Below, piece after piece: positions 24,432 to 36,660 of a stretch of DNA of 64,000 nucleotides. The translations under genes and the position numbers were made by a program. Below the pieces are notes generated by a model that worked only from the letters and a program-made list of their open reading frames with translations, searched no databases and was not told the DNA's origin. How positions within the stretch are numbered: the first letter of the stretch is position 1; every line of letters begins with the position of its first letter. This stretch comes from Botryotinia globosa (taxonomy: Eukaryota > Ascomycota > Leotiomycetes > Helotiales > Sclerotiniaceae), in NCBI GenBank assembly GCA_014898425.1, contig RCSZ01000012.1:558001-622000 (forward strand), given 5' to 3'.

Positions 24432-25585
24432 TTTTGCCAATACACTAAAAATAGAATTCTGTCTGAGCTAAAAGCGTATTTAGAATTTAGAGATATATTC
24501 TTATTTATATAATACTTTCAATATAATATATATTCTTAAGAAAAACTAATAAAAAGAAAAGAAAAGAAACATTATTATTGTTAATTAGAACTCAAGGAAT
24601 CGATTGATATAATTATTTTAAATTATTTCAAAAATTGAAATTTATATTTATTAATCGATCTCTTAAGTCTTAATTAATAATAATATTTTTTATTCTTTCT
24701 TTATTCTTTTAATTTCTTTAAAATTATGTATTATACTGAAAGAATTTTTTAATGTTAAAATATTGATTGAAAAAGATTTAATTCATTATAAGTTCTAGTA
24801 TTTAAAATGTAAATAATTTTTTTAGAGTGGATATTAGTAATGAATCAACTAGGTGTAATGTAGTATAAAGACTTTTCATTAATTCTTCTAAAACTATGAA
24901 AAATTATATAATTTATATTGTATACGAGCTCTCTTCGATACGTGGTATGCCCGAGGGCCTACTGTCATGTGCTCTTTAGAGCTCTATATTCTATAATTAT
25001 TACAAAAAATCATTTAATTATTAGAATGAAATTAATCAAAATCTTATCAAATTGAATTTTAATATTAATTTTTAAAATAATTTAAAAGAATTCATATCAA
25101 TTAACCACTTTTTAAATTTTAATTAATAATTGTATACTTTTTCTTCTTATTAATGAATTTATTCAACATTATATATTAAATTGAATATTTATTTTTTCAT
25201 ATTAATTAAAACTTGATTGATTATATAATTTAATCTAATAAACTTAAATTCGAATTCGAAAAAAAATCAAAAATTCTTATTAGAATCTTTCACTTGTTAT
25301 TTATTGATCTATATATTTAAAAAAACCATTCAAAAAAGATTATAGGTTAGAATTTAAATCTTAATATACTTTTTATAATTTTTTATAAAATAAATATCAA
25401 AATTATAATATTATTATTAATAATAAAAACTTTTTAAAAATGTAATTTTTATTATAATAAAATTATAATATATTTAATTCTATATAATACAATCTTTCTT
25501 TTTAAGATTTCTATAGCCACATTATATAAATTTCAGATTTTTATTTTATACCAAGCAGAATTCTATTTTTAGTATATTGACAAAA
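24432..25585. mobile_element. AT-rich element with about 30-bp terminal inverted repeats
   Basis: The left end, 24432 onward (ttttgccaatacactaaaaa, then tagaattctg), matches the reverse complement of the right end near 25554-25585. Over about 30 bp the only differences I see are two C/T exchanges. The 1.15 kb between is extremely AT-rich, full of stops and has no frame, except for a small GC-richer island at about 24925-24995. This fits a non-autonomous DNA element or a transposon degraded by repeat-induced point mutation. The target duplication is unclear, so superfamily assignment is open. Confidence 0.65.
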
Positions 25586-25802
25586 TGACAAAATCAAGAC
25601 CGTGCACTTCTTCCTTCCTATCATAGCCGAGGCATCAGCGACAACCTTCCACATGGAGCTTTATCAAATTATGTAATCAATCAATGGTGTCATTCAACAT
25701 AGGACCCGAGTTTCTTCTTATCATTGCATTTCCATACATAAACAATTAATTGTTGTCTTTTGAAACTTTTCTTATACTTTTCTACAAGATTGAACACTCT
25801 TC

Positions 25803-26373
25803 ATGCTAAGAACAATGGCAATAGAAGCAGCCGCTCGTACCTTCTTCTCCTCCCCTTACTTCGCTGTAGTTGGCGCCAATTCAGACCCTGCAAGGTTTGG
25901 ACACAAAAGTAAATTCCCATGATTTCCTGCACTATTTCTGAATACAAGTGTTCATCTCCAGTTTCTGGAGCTTTGTGCTAACTATTCCCCCCTTAGTATT
26001 CGCATGGTATATGGCCCACGGTCTTCCAGCAACTCCTATCAACCCCTCCTCCCCCACGGTCAAAGTCGGTTCTACCGATTACTCCACCCTTCCCTCCATT
26101 TCCGCTCTTCCCCATCCAACTGAGACTGGTGTCTCTATCATCACTCCTCCACCAGTCACAAAGAAAATCTTGGAGGAGGCAAAAGCTTTGGGGATTAAGA
26201 GCGTGTGGTTACAGCCTGGAACATATGATGATGAGATTCTGAGATTTGCTTTGAAAGAGTTTGAGGGTGGAGTTGGAGGTGAGGAGGGTGGAACGGTGGG
26301 AGGGGAGGGTTGGTGTGTTTTGGTTGATGGAGAGACAGCTGCTAAGGCTGCTGGTAGAGACTTGAAATTGTGA
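25803..26373 (+). CDS. CoA-binding (Rossmann-fold) domain protein, YccU-like
   Basis: Small CoA-binding-domain proteins of this type have a Rossmann fold, and many members lack a defined reaction. Two exons (ending 25908; 25997-26373) join in phase to give 156 aa from the ATG at 25815, or 160 aa from an in-frame ATG at 25803. Recognisable parts are SSPYFAVVGANSDPARFGHK (strand and nucleotide loop), WYMAHGLPATPINPSSP (typical x-Y-x-x-x-G-x-P-V-x-P-x-N-P), TPPPVTKKILEEAKALGIKSVWLQPGTYDDE, and a C-terminal strand WCVLVDG. A Gly/Glu-rich insertion (about 122-138) precedes the last strand. A cytosolic or mitochondrial location cannot be decided from the sequence. Confidence 0.8.
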
Positions 26374-27925
26374 GGAGGGGTGGTTGAGTTGGACTATAAT
26401 GAGGGCGATATCCAACACACGTACTGTGTTTGTCCTCACATGCCGTCCCATATTTGAAATATAGATTGGTTCAAAATCAAGAGAGCTCTTAGAGACATCT
26501 GTAGGGATAGGTCTCAACTTGGAGTAACTACAATCTTGGCCTGATATATTCGCGATGTTTAAGAATCATGTACCGGTATGGCAAGCCATCACCGTTATTC
26601 TTCACCATATAACTTAAATGGTGTGATCAGTTTTTGATAAGAATTAGGTTTTCTATGAAGTCTGTCAGAATGAACATGAATAGCTTCATTCATTTACTTC
26701 ATCATTTCAAGGGAATGAAGATGAGTCTCTCCATGAAAGCAATTCCATCTTGACTGTAATTCACGAGCGTCAGACATCGAACCTTGGCCTGCAAATTCAT
26801 CAGTGTACAAACCCTCAATAATACGGTCTCGTTGTACAAGCTTTGAGATGAGACAGCTTCTCGGTGATACTGGATCTCTAAAGCAAAAGCTTCATTGAGG
26901 GCAAGAAGTTTATAGTCCAGTCCTTTCTCTTGTATATAATCACTCTGCAGTAAGACGAACATCTAGTATCCTCCAATTCTCCATCGTAGTCTTAACGAGC
27001 AGGTTACCTGGGAGAATGATATATGTTGTCCGGCTATACCATCACCATGAACGGAGTCTATCTCTGAGCGCAGCTCCAGCAATGCATGTCACTGTCGCCG
27101 TTCGAGTTTTCCACAAACTTGATTGCAGTAGCTGAATATACACATGGAACCTATCGCCCATCAGACAATATACATACAAAGCTCCCCTTGGTATATGAGT
27201 AAGTAGTACAGACGAACGACAATATTGATTGCGAATCGTGTCCTGTACTGCATTGTACTTTGTATCCCCATCACCACTGAATCAAGCACTGAATCGGGCA
27301 CATAGCTACCCAGGTCTCGCTGTCGAATCATCGAATGAGTGTACAATTTATTAATCAAATGTCTTTCCCACAAATTGGATGTATTGGATCTCTAGTTCTT
27401 CTTCATAATTCGACAACGAGAGAAAAGAAAAGCAATCATGGAATTTGCTCTCAAGTATTATGAGCTTCAAGGATCAAATCGATTTCTTTCGTGAGACGAA
27501 CAATCTTCCTCATCCAGTCGATTCTTTCCAAAGATGATGTATGTGTGGCCAATGGTTGATTGTTTCGTTTTTATCACGAAATACATTCTTTCCGTCCCGC
27601 GATGAAAATAACCCGACGCCGATAGCGAAGATTCGTTGATTGGGTAATTGTTCAGCTGTGAGGTGATTTTTTCTTTCTTCACTTGTCCTCTCCTTATTTT
27701 TGTCATTTGTCACTTTGAACAGACTTCAAAAATTCATCGTCAACTGAAGATTATTAGCCTGGATTCGCTTTTGGTGCTGGGTTCTTTCCCTCGTTTGCTT
27801 CTACCCATACGTTCTTTTTCACTTTCGATGAATAGCGACAATACCACAAACTGCAGTACAATCGTCTCAATTCTCTTCATCTATCATATCTATTTCATTA
27901 CTCTGCAGTTTTGAATCTGAATCTC
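26374..27925. other. Intergenic, weak minus-strand frames only
   Basis: This 1.55-kb gap lies between the CoA-binding protein gene and the second MFS gene. Minus-strand frames at 26702-26962 (86 codons), 27161-27373 and 27510-27713 show no domain and no consistent splicing. The last 250 bp are pyrimidine-rich and look like the MFS 5' leader. Confidence 0.4.
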
Positions 27926-29677
27926 ATGATGTCGAACAATGTACCAGTAGAGGCTGGCGATCTAGGTAGTGGCGATGATGTCCCTGCTACCATTTCTCCG
28001 CCTCCTCGACCCCTTTCACCAATAGATACAACATATCAAGGCGTATTTGATGCTGAAATGGGCACTGCTATAACCGTTCCAAATCGAGCTGATGAGAATC
28101 CTACCCAGCAATTGAGAGGCCCAGAACCATCTAATATTGTATCTTGGGATAGCGATACTGATCCATTGAATCCTATGAATTGGTCGAATACTAAGAGATG
28201 GGCCAATACAGGAGTTATCTCTGTCATGACTTTCTCTACGTAAGTGATTTTCTCCTGGTTTTACTCAAGTCTGCTAATTCTCTACAGTCCTCTAGCATCC
28301 ACCATGTTTGCTCCAGGAGTTCCTCTGGTGATGGAAGAATTTCAATCTACGAATATGATTCTGCAAACTCTCGTCGTCTCAATCTTTGTCCTCGGGTTTG
28401 CTGCAGGTCCTATTATTGCTGCGCCGATGTCAGAATTGTATGGTCGGAAACCCGTTTATCTGACGGCCAATTTCTTGTTCTTGTTGTTCACACTTGGTTG
28501 CGGTTTGTCGACTGACCTCAACATGCTCATCATCTTTCGATTCTTGGCAGGATGTGCCGGAGGAGCACCCACCGCACTCGGCGGCGCCAGTATCGGCGAC
28601 ATGTTCCATCGAGATCAACGCGGACTCGCAATGGCTCTTTGGGGAATGGGACCTCTGATGGGACCAATCGTCGGACCAATCATAGGAGGCGTCCTTGCTG
28701 CGAATGCGGGATGGCGATGGGCGTTTTGGTTGGAAGCTATTGTTGCCTGTGTGACATTGATTGGAGGATTTTTTCTCCTGCAAGAAACATATCCGGTTGT
28801 GATCCTGGAGAGAAAAACGAGACGGATTATTAAAGAAACGGGAAATACGGCCAAAGTATCGGCGCTTCATCATGCAGATACGCCCATGGTGCATTTCACG
28901 AATGCTATCGTGCGACCTCTGAAGACTTTGTTTCGTTCACCAATCGTCTTTCTTCTCTCGGTATACTATGCTGTTCTTTTCGGATACTTGTATCTGTTCA
29001 TCACGACCTTCCCATTCACCTTTTCCAATCAATATCATTTTTCCGTTTCACTTACCGGTCTTTCGTATCTGGGTCTTGGATGTGGGATTGCCATTGGGCT
29101 TTTCGTCTCGGGGAAGGTATCGGATCCTATTTTCAAACGGTTGACGGAGAAGAATAGAGGGATTGCCGAACCGGAATATCGATTACCTCCGCTGATGCTC
29201 ACGAGTCCGTTGATTGCGATTTCGCTTTTCGTTTATGGATGGACGGCCCAAGCCAAGATTCATTGGATTGTGCCGATTATTGGGACGAGCTTCTTTGGGA
29301 TTGGGATGATTCCTGCGTTTGTACGTTCCTTTCCTCATCTTCTTATTCTCCCTTCGAGTTCATCTTCCCCCTATTTTCTATTCCCCATCATCCAAGAAGT
29401 AAATATTTACTAATAACTCAAACCCCAGCTCTCAATAAATATGTACCTAGTCGATAGTTTCCCTACCTACGCCGCCTCGGCAATAGCAGCAACGAAAGTT
29501 TTCCAATCCATTGGTGGAGCTTTCTTGCCGTTAGTAGGTCAGCCTTTGTACTCAGCTTTGGGATTGGGATGGGGGAATAGTGTGTTGGGGTTTATAGCAT
29601 TGGCTTTCTTCCCGGTGCCGATACTGTTTTTTCGGTATGGAGGGTGGTTGAGGGAGAGGGGGGTGGTGAAACTTTGA
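27926..29677 (+). CDS. MFS multidrug transporter (DHA1, 12-helix type)
   Basis: This is a plasma-membrane-type proton antiporter of the fungal multidrug family. Three exons (27926-28239, 28288-29320, 29429-29677) join in phase to give about 531 aa. The cytosolic N-terminus (about 100 residues) ends with WDSDTDPLNPMNWS, the usual DPxNPxNW motif before helix 1. Signature pieces include SELYGRKPVYL (motif A-like loop 2-3), RFLAGCAGGAPTALGGASIGDMF, and the antiporter motif C GPLMGPIVGPIIGG in helix 5. PLKTLFRSPIVFLLS marks helix 7 after the central loop. The C-terminal part has YLVDSFPTYAASAIAA and GNSVLGFIALAFFPVPILFFRYG. An ATG directly follows at 27929, so the start is uncertain by one codon. 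Confidence 0.93.
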
Positions 29678-29808
29678 GGGGTGGAGTTGAGTGTAGAGAT
29701 TTCTGGGAAAGGGAAAAGGAGCGGAGAGTGTATTTGGATCTGCGTGTGTGAATGAAACGAGATGGTAATATATTACCGCAGAGGAGGAATCAATATAGTA
29801 TAGTAGTA

Positions 29809-30312
29809 AGAGTTCTGGCCTCTGCTCACTACACCTCTATAACAAATGTAACAAAATCCCTGCAAAAATGAGGGTTTCTTATATAAATTATTATATTAAA
29901 TATTTCATTCAAATTTTTATATTTTCTTTTTTAAAAAATTGAAAATAATAAATAATTAGAATTAAAATATAAAAAAATTATTTGAAATTATTTTTATTGA
30001 ATAGTTATATAGTATTGAAATCGAATTTTTTTAAAAATTCTAATATGTAATATTTTTCCTATACAAAATAAGCGAATTTTTATTAATATTTAGAATTTTT
30101 AATTTTAATTTTTCCAAATCCTATTTCAAAAATTAGAAAAAAATATTCTATTTATTTTTTTATAAAATTTGATTAATTAAATAACATTTTTTTTTAAAAA
30201 AATCTAATTTTATCTTTTATTATAAGAAATAAATTAGGGTATAAAAAGTTGAATAATCCCACATTTTAATTGGAAAAGCGTTACATATGCAGTGAGCAGG
30301 GGCCAGAACTCT
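29809..30312. mobile_element. 504-bp TIR element flanked by TA (Tc1/mariner-like MITE)
   Basis: The ends are inverted copies: left AGAGTTCTGGCCTCTGCTCA, and the right end on the opposite strand AGAGTTCTGGCCCCTGCTCA. The match continues for about 25 bp with two transitions. Both ends abut TA (29807-29808 and 30313-30314), the target of Tc1/mariner/pogo elements. The interior is AT-rich without a frame, so the element is non-autonomous or RIP-degraded. It sits about 130 bp beyond the MFS stop codon. Confidence 0.75.
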
Positions 30313-31174
30313 TACATTAATATAAATAGTACATCTATTTTCAGATCAAAAGTAAAAGTCAAAGTAGATGAATATGAGCAAGAAAGATAGATAATCAGTA
30401 CTTGGTACCCTATAATTATATTCATCTATACCTACACATCTACAGTACATCTCAATCCATCAATTTTCTCTGTTTGATCTCTAATTCTTGATTGTGTTTG
30501 TGCATTTTAGAGATGGTTAATTATGTTAGGTGGGTAGGTGGGTAGGTGCTTGGATTACAATCGGTGATAGATGATTCTTGGATATTTAAATAACTTTCTA
30601 TAAAGGAAAGAAATGTTGTCATCTTATAAAATAAGATAATAAATAATGAATACGATTATTAATACTCTATTTGGTAATTAATAATAATATCCTAATATTT
30701 AAATAGAATAAAACAAATAGCTAGATATTTAATACAAATTTTGATATAAAATTCTTATTATAATTTTATTTCGTAAAATAGATAATTTTTTGAGGGTTTT
30801 AATAGTGATATATATAGATAGTAATTTTATTTATATAATAAGTAGATGTTTAGATAGATATTATATATATTATATAAATCAACCACTCTACTTTCGGACT
30901 ATATAACGAACCCAACGAGCGTTTAGAGATCAATCTTGGAATTAAAAGTTAAAAAATTAAAAAGAATATATTATAAAGCTATATATACAATTAACTCAAA
31001 GTTTAATATTATACTTAATCCAATTGAATATGATTATATATATATTGTAATATTACTCTCCTCTTTTGAAAAAATTCATTTTAAACTTATTTTATTAATA
31101 ATAATATATACTATATCTCCTCTAAATAATCTTCAAAATATTAATTATTAATTATTTCTTTTGAATCCTTATTA

Positions 31175-31206
<32 letters not shown>

Positions 31207-33352
31207 GTACTTAGAATTAATAAAAATAATTGTAATAACTAAAATAAACTCTTTTCAATATTAATTTTTTTGATATAAATCAAATGAATAGTGTCGGGAT
31301 AGGGATCATGTGATCGCATTAGCGCTTACGATAGTGCCTTAGCACTACAAGTATGAATGTTTCGTAGCTTTAGCTTTTAGAATCTCAAGTAATATTATAA
31401 TAGTGTAAACTATAATATTATATTGTTTTCACTATTTTTATAATAATATTAATATTAATTAGTAATATTACAAATCAGAAATTTAATATTTTATTTCAAA
31501 AGTAATATAATTTTGAATTAAAATTAATATTTTTCTGAAGAGATATAAGCTTTTATATTAAAATAATATAGTTTAATATTTGCTTTTATATGAATAAAAA
31601 TTATTAATAATGTAATAATAGTTTTTATATATGAAGTATTAAAACAATGTAATTTAATATTACTCAAAACGAAAATAATTAATAATATAATAATGATTCT
31701 CAAACTCAATTTTAATTTATATTTTATTCTTTAAGGCAATATGATTTGAAAAATGAAAACTTATAGTACCAATTCGAATTCAGTAAAAACCTATATAATT
31801 ATAACTTTATTAATTTTTGACAAAATTATATATATTGATTTATTCAAAAATCTATTTATTATTTATTAATATGATAGAACAATTTTTATATATAAATTTT
31901 TTGCAATTCTTTTATTATGGAAATATAAGTGTAATTAAATCAAGTATATTATTAGTTATTATAATCAATATATTTAATAAATTAATTAAAAGATGGGAAG
32001 ATTATTCCTTTGATATTAGAAAGAATTTAAATATAAAAGAAATCAAAAGTTTCTATAAATTCAAGTTATATAAATATCAATAATCTATATTCTTTGATTA
32101 GAAGTTATAATTAAATTATTTTATAATATTTGAACATTTCATATAAAAATATCTTCAAATAATTAGTATATATCTTTTATATAAATTTAAATACAAATTA
32201 TATTTATATAGATTATTTGTTGTTAAGTATATTATATATATAATTCGATTTGTATATATAGTTTTAATTGATATAATCTAATTCAATTATAAAAAATAAA
32301 TAAAACAAAAAATTATCGAGGTATTTTTGGAGAAAGGTTTTATATTTCGATTAAAGAGTATATAATAAAAAGTTGTAAATAAAATTTGTATATATTATTA
32401 TAAAAATTTAAAATTATTTATATTAATAATTGATTTAATTAATTTGAATCTTTAGATTTTAATTAGTATATTATATTAAAAAAATCAATTATTTGTGGAT
32501 ATTATTCTTTATTAATAAGAGTAAGGGTATTAATATTAAATAAAAGCTATTAGAATTTAAGGATTTTAAATTTATTATTCTATTGGAGATTAGTTTTACA
32601 AGCTTGATTGTATACAAGTTTTATAGTTAAAAAAGATTTGTATTTATTTAATCTATTTGATTTAATCTTGGTTTACAAAAAGGATTATTTGATTAATAAT
32701 TTGATTTTGATTAAAAATAATCTAGATTGTTTTTTTGATATATCAATTTGTTATTACTATAATCTTTATTATTATTATAAAAATAACATTATATTAGAAA
32801 TGATATAATCTTTGTATAAAAAATCAAATAACTAAATAGAAATTTATTCGATAGTAATAATGGTTTTAGTAGAGATGAAGAAGGAGGTAAAAATAATAAA
32901 GATAAAAGAAATGACTTTTTATAAGGAAATTATAATGGATATAAAGAAAATAGAGAAAGAAATAATATATAAGGAAAAGATAATAATGATTTATAATATA
33001 ATTATAATATCCCAAAAGTTTTATTACAAAAAACTATTAATATTGGTTAATTATTAGATAGCTTTTTGAAACTTTATAAAAAAGTTGATAAATATAATAA
33101 GCAAGATAACAATTTCATTTATAAATATTCTATCTTTTTCAATAATTATTAATATATTAATTTATTAGAAGACTTATTATTCAAAGTATTTTCTATTATA
33201 TTTGTTGAAATTGTATTCGATTTTTATTATACAAATTTTGGGAATATATTAGATATAATATAGAAAATCTATTAATTGATAAAAACGATATTCAAAGGTT
33301 TAGAGTACAAATATAATTTTATATGATAATAGGAAAATGTTATATTGAAGAG
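30313..33352. other. AT-rich gene desert, probably RIP-degraded repeats
   Basis: Three kilobases of almost pure A/T sequence with scattered short frames of Ile/Tyr/Lys/Asn composition, none believable. GC-richer islands remain at about 30310-30560, 30880-30930 and 31290-31385. At 30877-30900 a 24-bp stretch (aatcaaccactctactttcg...) matches the terminal repeat of the element at 33355, suggesting another decayed copy. A TTA/ATT microsatellite occurs at 31170-31206. Confidence 0.7.
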
Positions 33353-33354
33353 TA

Positions 33355-34135
33355 AGTCGACCACCCTACTTTCGGGCCACCCCTCTTTTGGGCCACCCTT
33401 TTACACTAAAAATCACCTTTTTAATCTATCAATATCTTTATCAATATTGAATATAATTTATTAAAAATTTAAATCTATATAATTCAAATTGTTTTAAATC
33501 TATCTTAAAAAATTTAGAATTTTAGGATTTTTCTGGATCGATTTCTAAAGCTTCAAAATATCGAGTTTAATTTGTATACAAATCACATATAAATTTAAAA
33601 TTTTATAAAATCTATAATAACTTTTAAGGAAAAATAACTAAAAATAAATTATAAAATTTTATTATAAATTTATAAGATATTCAATTTGAAAAATCTTAAT
33701 AATAAAAAATACTTTCAAAATTGCAGGGATTATTTATACTATTCTCAATTCACTGTATATTATATCTCTATATATTTTTTTTATTTTTTTTTAAATTTCT
33801 ATATAGATTGAGATTTGAATTTTTCAAAAAGATATATAATTTTCTTTTGATAATTACTGTTAAAAAGATATTAAAGATTTTATAAAATTTTAAATTTGTT
33901 TATGATTTATAAACAAATTCAAAAATCGATATTTTAAAGCTCTAAATCTCAATTCAAAAAAAATCCTAAAAATCTAAAAATTCTAATATAAGCTTAAAAT
34001 AACTTAAATTATATAAATATAGATTATTATTAAATTATATTCAATATTGATAGAGATATTAATAGGTTAAAAAGTAGTTTTTGGTGTAAAAGGGTGGCCC
34101 AAAATAGGAGTAGCCCGAGAATAGGGTGGTTGACT
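33355..34135. mobile_element. 781-bp foldback-like element with very long TIRs, flanked by TA
   Basis: The left arm starts AGTCGACCACCCTACTTTCG and the right arm, read on the opposite strand, AGTCAACCACCCTATTCTCG. Similarity continues inward (gggccacccttttacac; caatattgaatataattta; aattttaggattttt) for roughly 300 bp per arm, so most of the element is one imperfect palindrome. Both ends lie next to TA (33353-33354, 34136-34137). No frame is present. The end sequence and TA target suggest a pogo/Fot1-like non-autonomous element; this is inference from general features. Confidence 0.78.
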
Positions 34136-34137
34136 TA

Positions 34138-34784
34138 TAATATGTATCTAGTAGGTTTTAATGAGAATACTAGGTAGAACATCTACGTATCAAAAAATTC
34201 CCGAATCCGATATCGCAAGTAGGAGATGCGGTATCGCTTGTTTGGATCGGAGGGGTTATCGGTTGATCGATCAATTGGTCGGTCAATTAGTCGGTTGGCT
34301 GGATGAGAATTGAAAATGGAAATGAAGGATTGGATTTGGATGAAGGGGTAAACGGGTTTTATGTCATCTTCTCGGATACTCGAGTAGAAAATGAGGGTTG
34401 GAGATGGAGGTGGAGATATAAATATGGGTGGATATGTGCTTTTATTGTGGTTGCGATTGTGATTGTGATTTTGAGAGGATTTTATATATTTACCTAGGTA
34501 CTACTTGGTTTTGTGGTTATTTTGTTCGGTTGGGATTTATTATTATTGTTATTGTTATATATGGTTGAGGGGATATTGTGTGGAGGATTTGAAGATTGAG
34601 TGGAAGAAAGGAGTGATATAATCACCAGACTCATCAAGAGTTATTGAGAATATTCGATCAATCGGTTAAGGAATCGAATTGGTGAATTCCGTCACAGATT
34701 GATAGATTGTTTGATTTACTACAGACAGTATATCTCTTCTCCCAAACACTTTTATCTCTTCAAGCCGCTTACAGAGTACCTAAG
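34138..34784. promoter_or_regulatory. Upstream region of the methyltransferase gene
   Basis: Normal-complexity sequence returns here. Tandem tcggt/tggtcggt-type short repeats occur at 34255-34300. A 64-codon frame at 34303-34497 with a hydrophobic end (CAFIVVAIVIVILRGFYIF) could encode a tiny membrane protein, but support is weak. Confidence 0.4.
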
Positions 34785-35763
34785 ATGGCGACATTTGCGT
34801 GAGTTTCCCTCGATTCTCTAGATTCCTTCACACTAACCTTCAATCCATAGACACAAAACCTTCTCCGCAGCCTCCTACGCCGCATTCCGTCCCTCCTATC
34901 CCCAGAGTTTCTACACCAAAACCCTAAACTATCACATCGGGCCACGTTCTACATTGCTCGATCTCGGATGTGGTCATGGAGTCGTAAGTCGAGCGCTTGC
35001 TCCCCACTTTGAAAAAGTGTATGGTACGGATCCCAGCGCGGTAATGATAAATCAAGCGCGCAAAATCGCTTCAGAGAATGATGCAGAGGGGAATGTGGAG
35101 TGGAGACAAGCGTCTGCGGAAAATCTGGATTTTGTCGAGGATGGGAGTTTGGATATGGTGGTTGCGGGACAGGCGGCGCATTGGTTTGATTTTCCGGGGG
35201 TGTGGAGGACGGTGGGGAGGAAATTGAGAGAGGGGGGGACGGTCGCGTTTTGGGGGTATAAGGATAATCTATTGGTGGACTTTCCAAAGGCGACGGAGGT
35301 GTTGGATCGCTTTTGTTATGGGGAGGGAGAGAAGTATATGGGGAGGTTTTGGGAACAGCCGGGGAGGGAGAGGTTGAGGGGGTTGTATAGTGATGAGGTG
35401 ATGAAGCCGTTGGAGGATGTGTTTAAGGATGCAGAATGGGGGAGGTATGAGCCGGGGTTGAGAGGGAAGAGGAGTGGAGAGGGAATTGAAGAGGGAGGGG
35501 TGGTGATGGGGAGGAGAATGAAGTTGGGAGAGTTGGAAGGGTATTGGAGGACGTTTAGTGCGTTTCATGGGTGGCAGAGGGAGAATCAGGAGAGGAAGAA
35601 AAGGGAAGTAGGGGAAGAGGGGGGTGGTGATGTGATTGATGAGATGTTTGAGGAGATTTTACAGGTAGAACCGAAGTTGAGAGGGAAGGAGGGCGAGGAT
35701 TGGAGGAATGTGGAGGTGGAGACGGAGTGGGGAACAGTGATTGTGTTGGCGAGGAAAAAATAG
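34785..35763 (+). CDS. Class I SAM-dependent methyltransferase
   Basis: Related fungal enzymes include trans-aconitate methyltransferase (Tmt1)/Crg1-type small-molecule methyltransferases. A tiny first exon (34785-34798, MATFA) joins an exon at 34851-35763 in phase and gives 308 aa. The opening HKTFSAASYAAFRPSYP is typical for this family. Motif I is LLDLGCGHGVVSRAL (about 40-54). An acidic SAM-ribose residue follows in VYGTDPS, then WRQASAENLDF and a motif II-like DMVVAGQAAHWFD. GTVAFWGY matches the post-motif strand. The C-terminal half has WGRYEPG and LEGYWRTFSAFHGW. The coding strand of this half is unusually G-rich, with long GGAGGG runs. The substrate is unknown. Confidence 0.88.
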
Positions 35764-36660
35764 GAGGGATTGATAGGGGGTGATGAGAATCAGTACTTCT
35801 GGATGAGTCTTGATAAGATATTGGGTGTAATGCTTCGTAATTGATCAACTCCACTCGGTCACGAGCATCTACATGTACATGGAGTGAATTAAGCAGGGTG
35901 TAATTACTTATTGTTTCTAGATACATATCTATGATACAATGTAGCCTTCATAACGGTGATCTGGTGTAAGCCCTCGTATCATGACAGCGACCATGATATA
36001 CCATCCGGGAGATTTCGTTAGTGCTCATAAGTACTCTGGTAATCAGACTCTTTAGTCCATGAAAAGAACACTCAAGGAAGGATCCGGAATCATGTCATGG
36101 TATTAAGTGACTTTGAATGGAATTAATGAAACGAGCTTCAGAAGATACTTATATAGGAAGCATCAGACAGAGAGATATCTCTTATATCGAGGTAGCTAGG
36201 GATGTCAAAGTATGTCAATTGAGATACTCCTTATGCTAATATCATGTCAATCAGGGGAGACTTTGATGTTACATTACTTTTCGATATATTTTTCTAAATT
36301 CAGACTTGTGAGTATATATTGAAGATAATACTACTACTCGTAAAAATGATGCTACTCACCGGGGAAATCCTTCACTGAGACAGACCCCTTTATACCTGGT
36401 TGCCCTGCCAAAAAATTAACTTTGGTCCACCGTAATAATTATGCAGAAGGAACAACACATAGAGAGAGTATTGTACGAATAAAATAGATGAGAGGCTGCC
36501 TGGCATAATAATAGGCACGGACCAAAGTTATCAGATTTCTAGACCTACAATCTCTCTCTCTTCTTCTACCATAATCATACCTGACATTCACGAAGCCTCC
36601 ATCGATATACCTTTAACTTTCATCCCACTCGCAAGGAAAATACACAGAATCATATTCAAA
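35764..36660. promoter_or_regulatory. Intergenic, upstream of the myosin light chain gene
   Basis: Contains the 3' end of the methyltransferase gene and, from about 36540, a CT-rich stretch (ctctctctcttcttct) ending in tcaaaATG that looks like a fungal promoter and 5' UTR. No other feature was seen. Confidence 0.45.

Noticed and set aside
30936..33057. Several frames of 61-88 codons in the AT-rich block
   Set aside because: Composition is Ile/Tyr/Asn/Lys only, as expected for random AT-rich DNA, with no domain or splice support.
34949..35926. Minus-strand frames opposite the methyltransferase
   Set aside because: The same G-rich/C-rich strand bias creates them; the plus-strand protein has clear family motifs.
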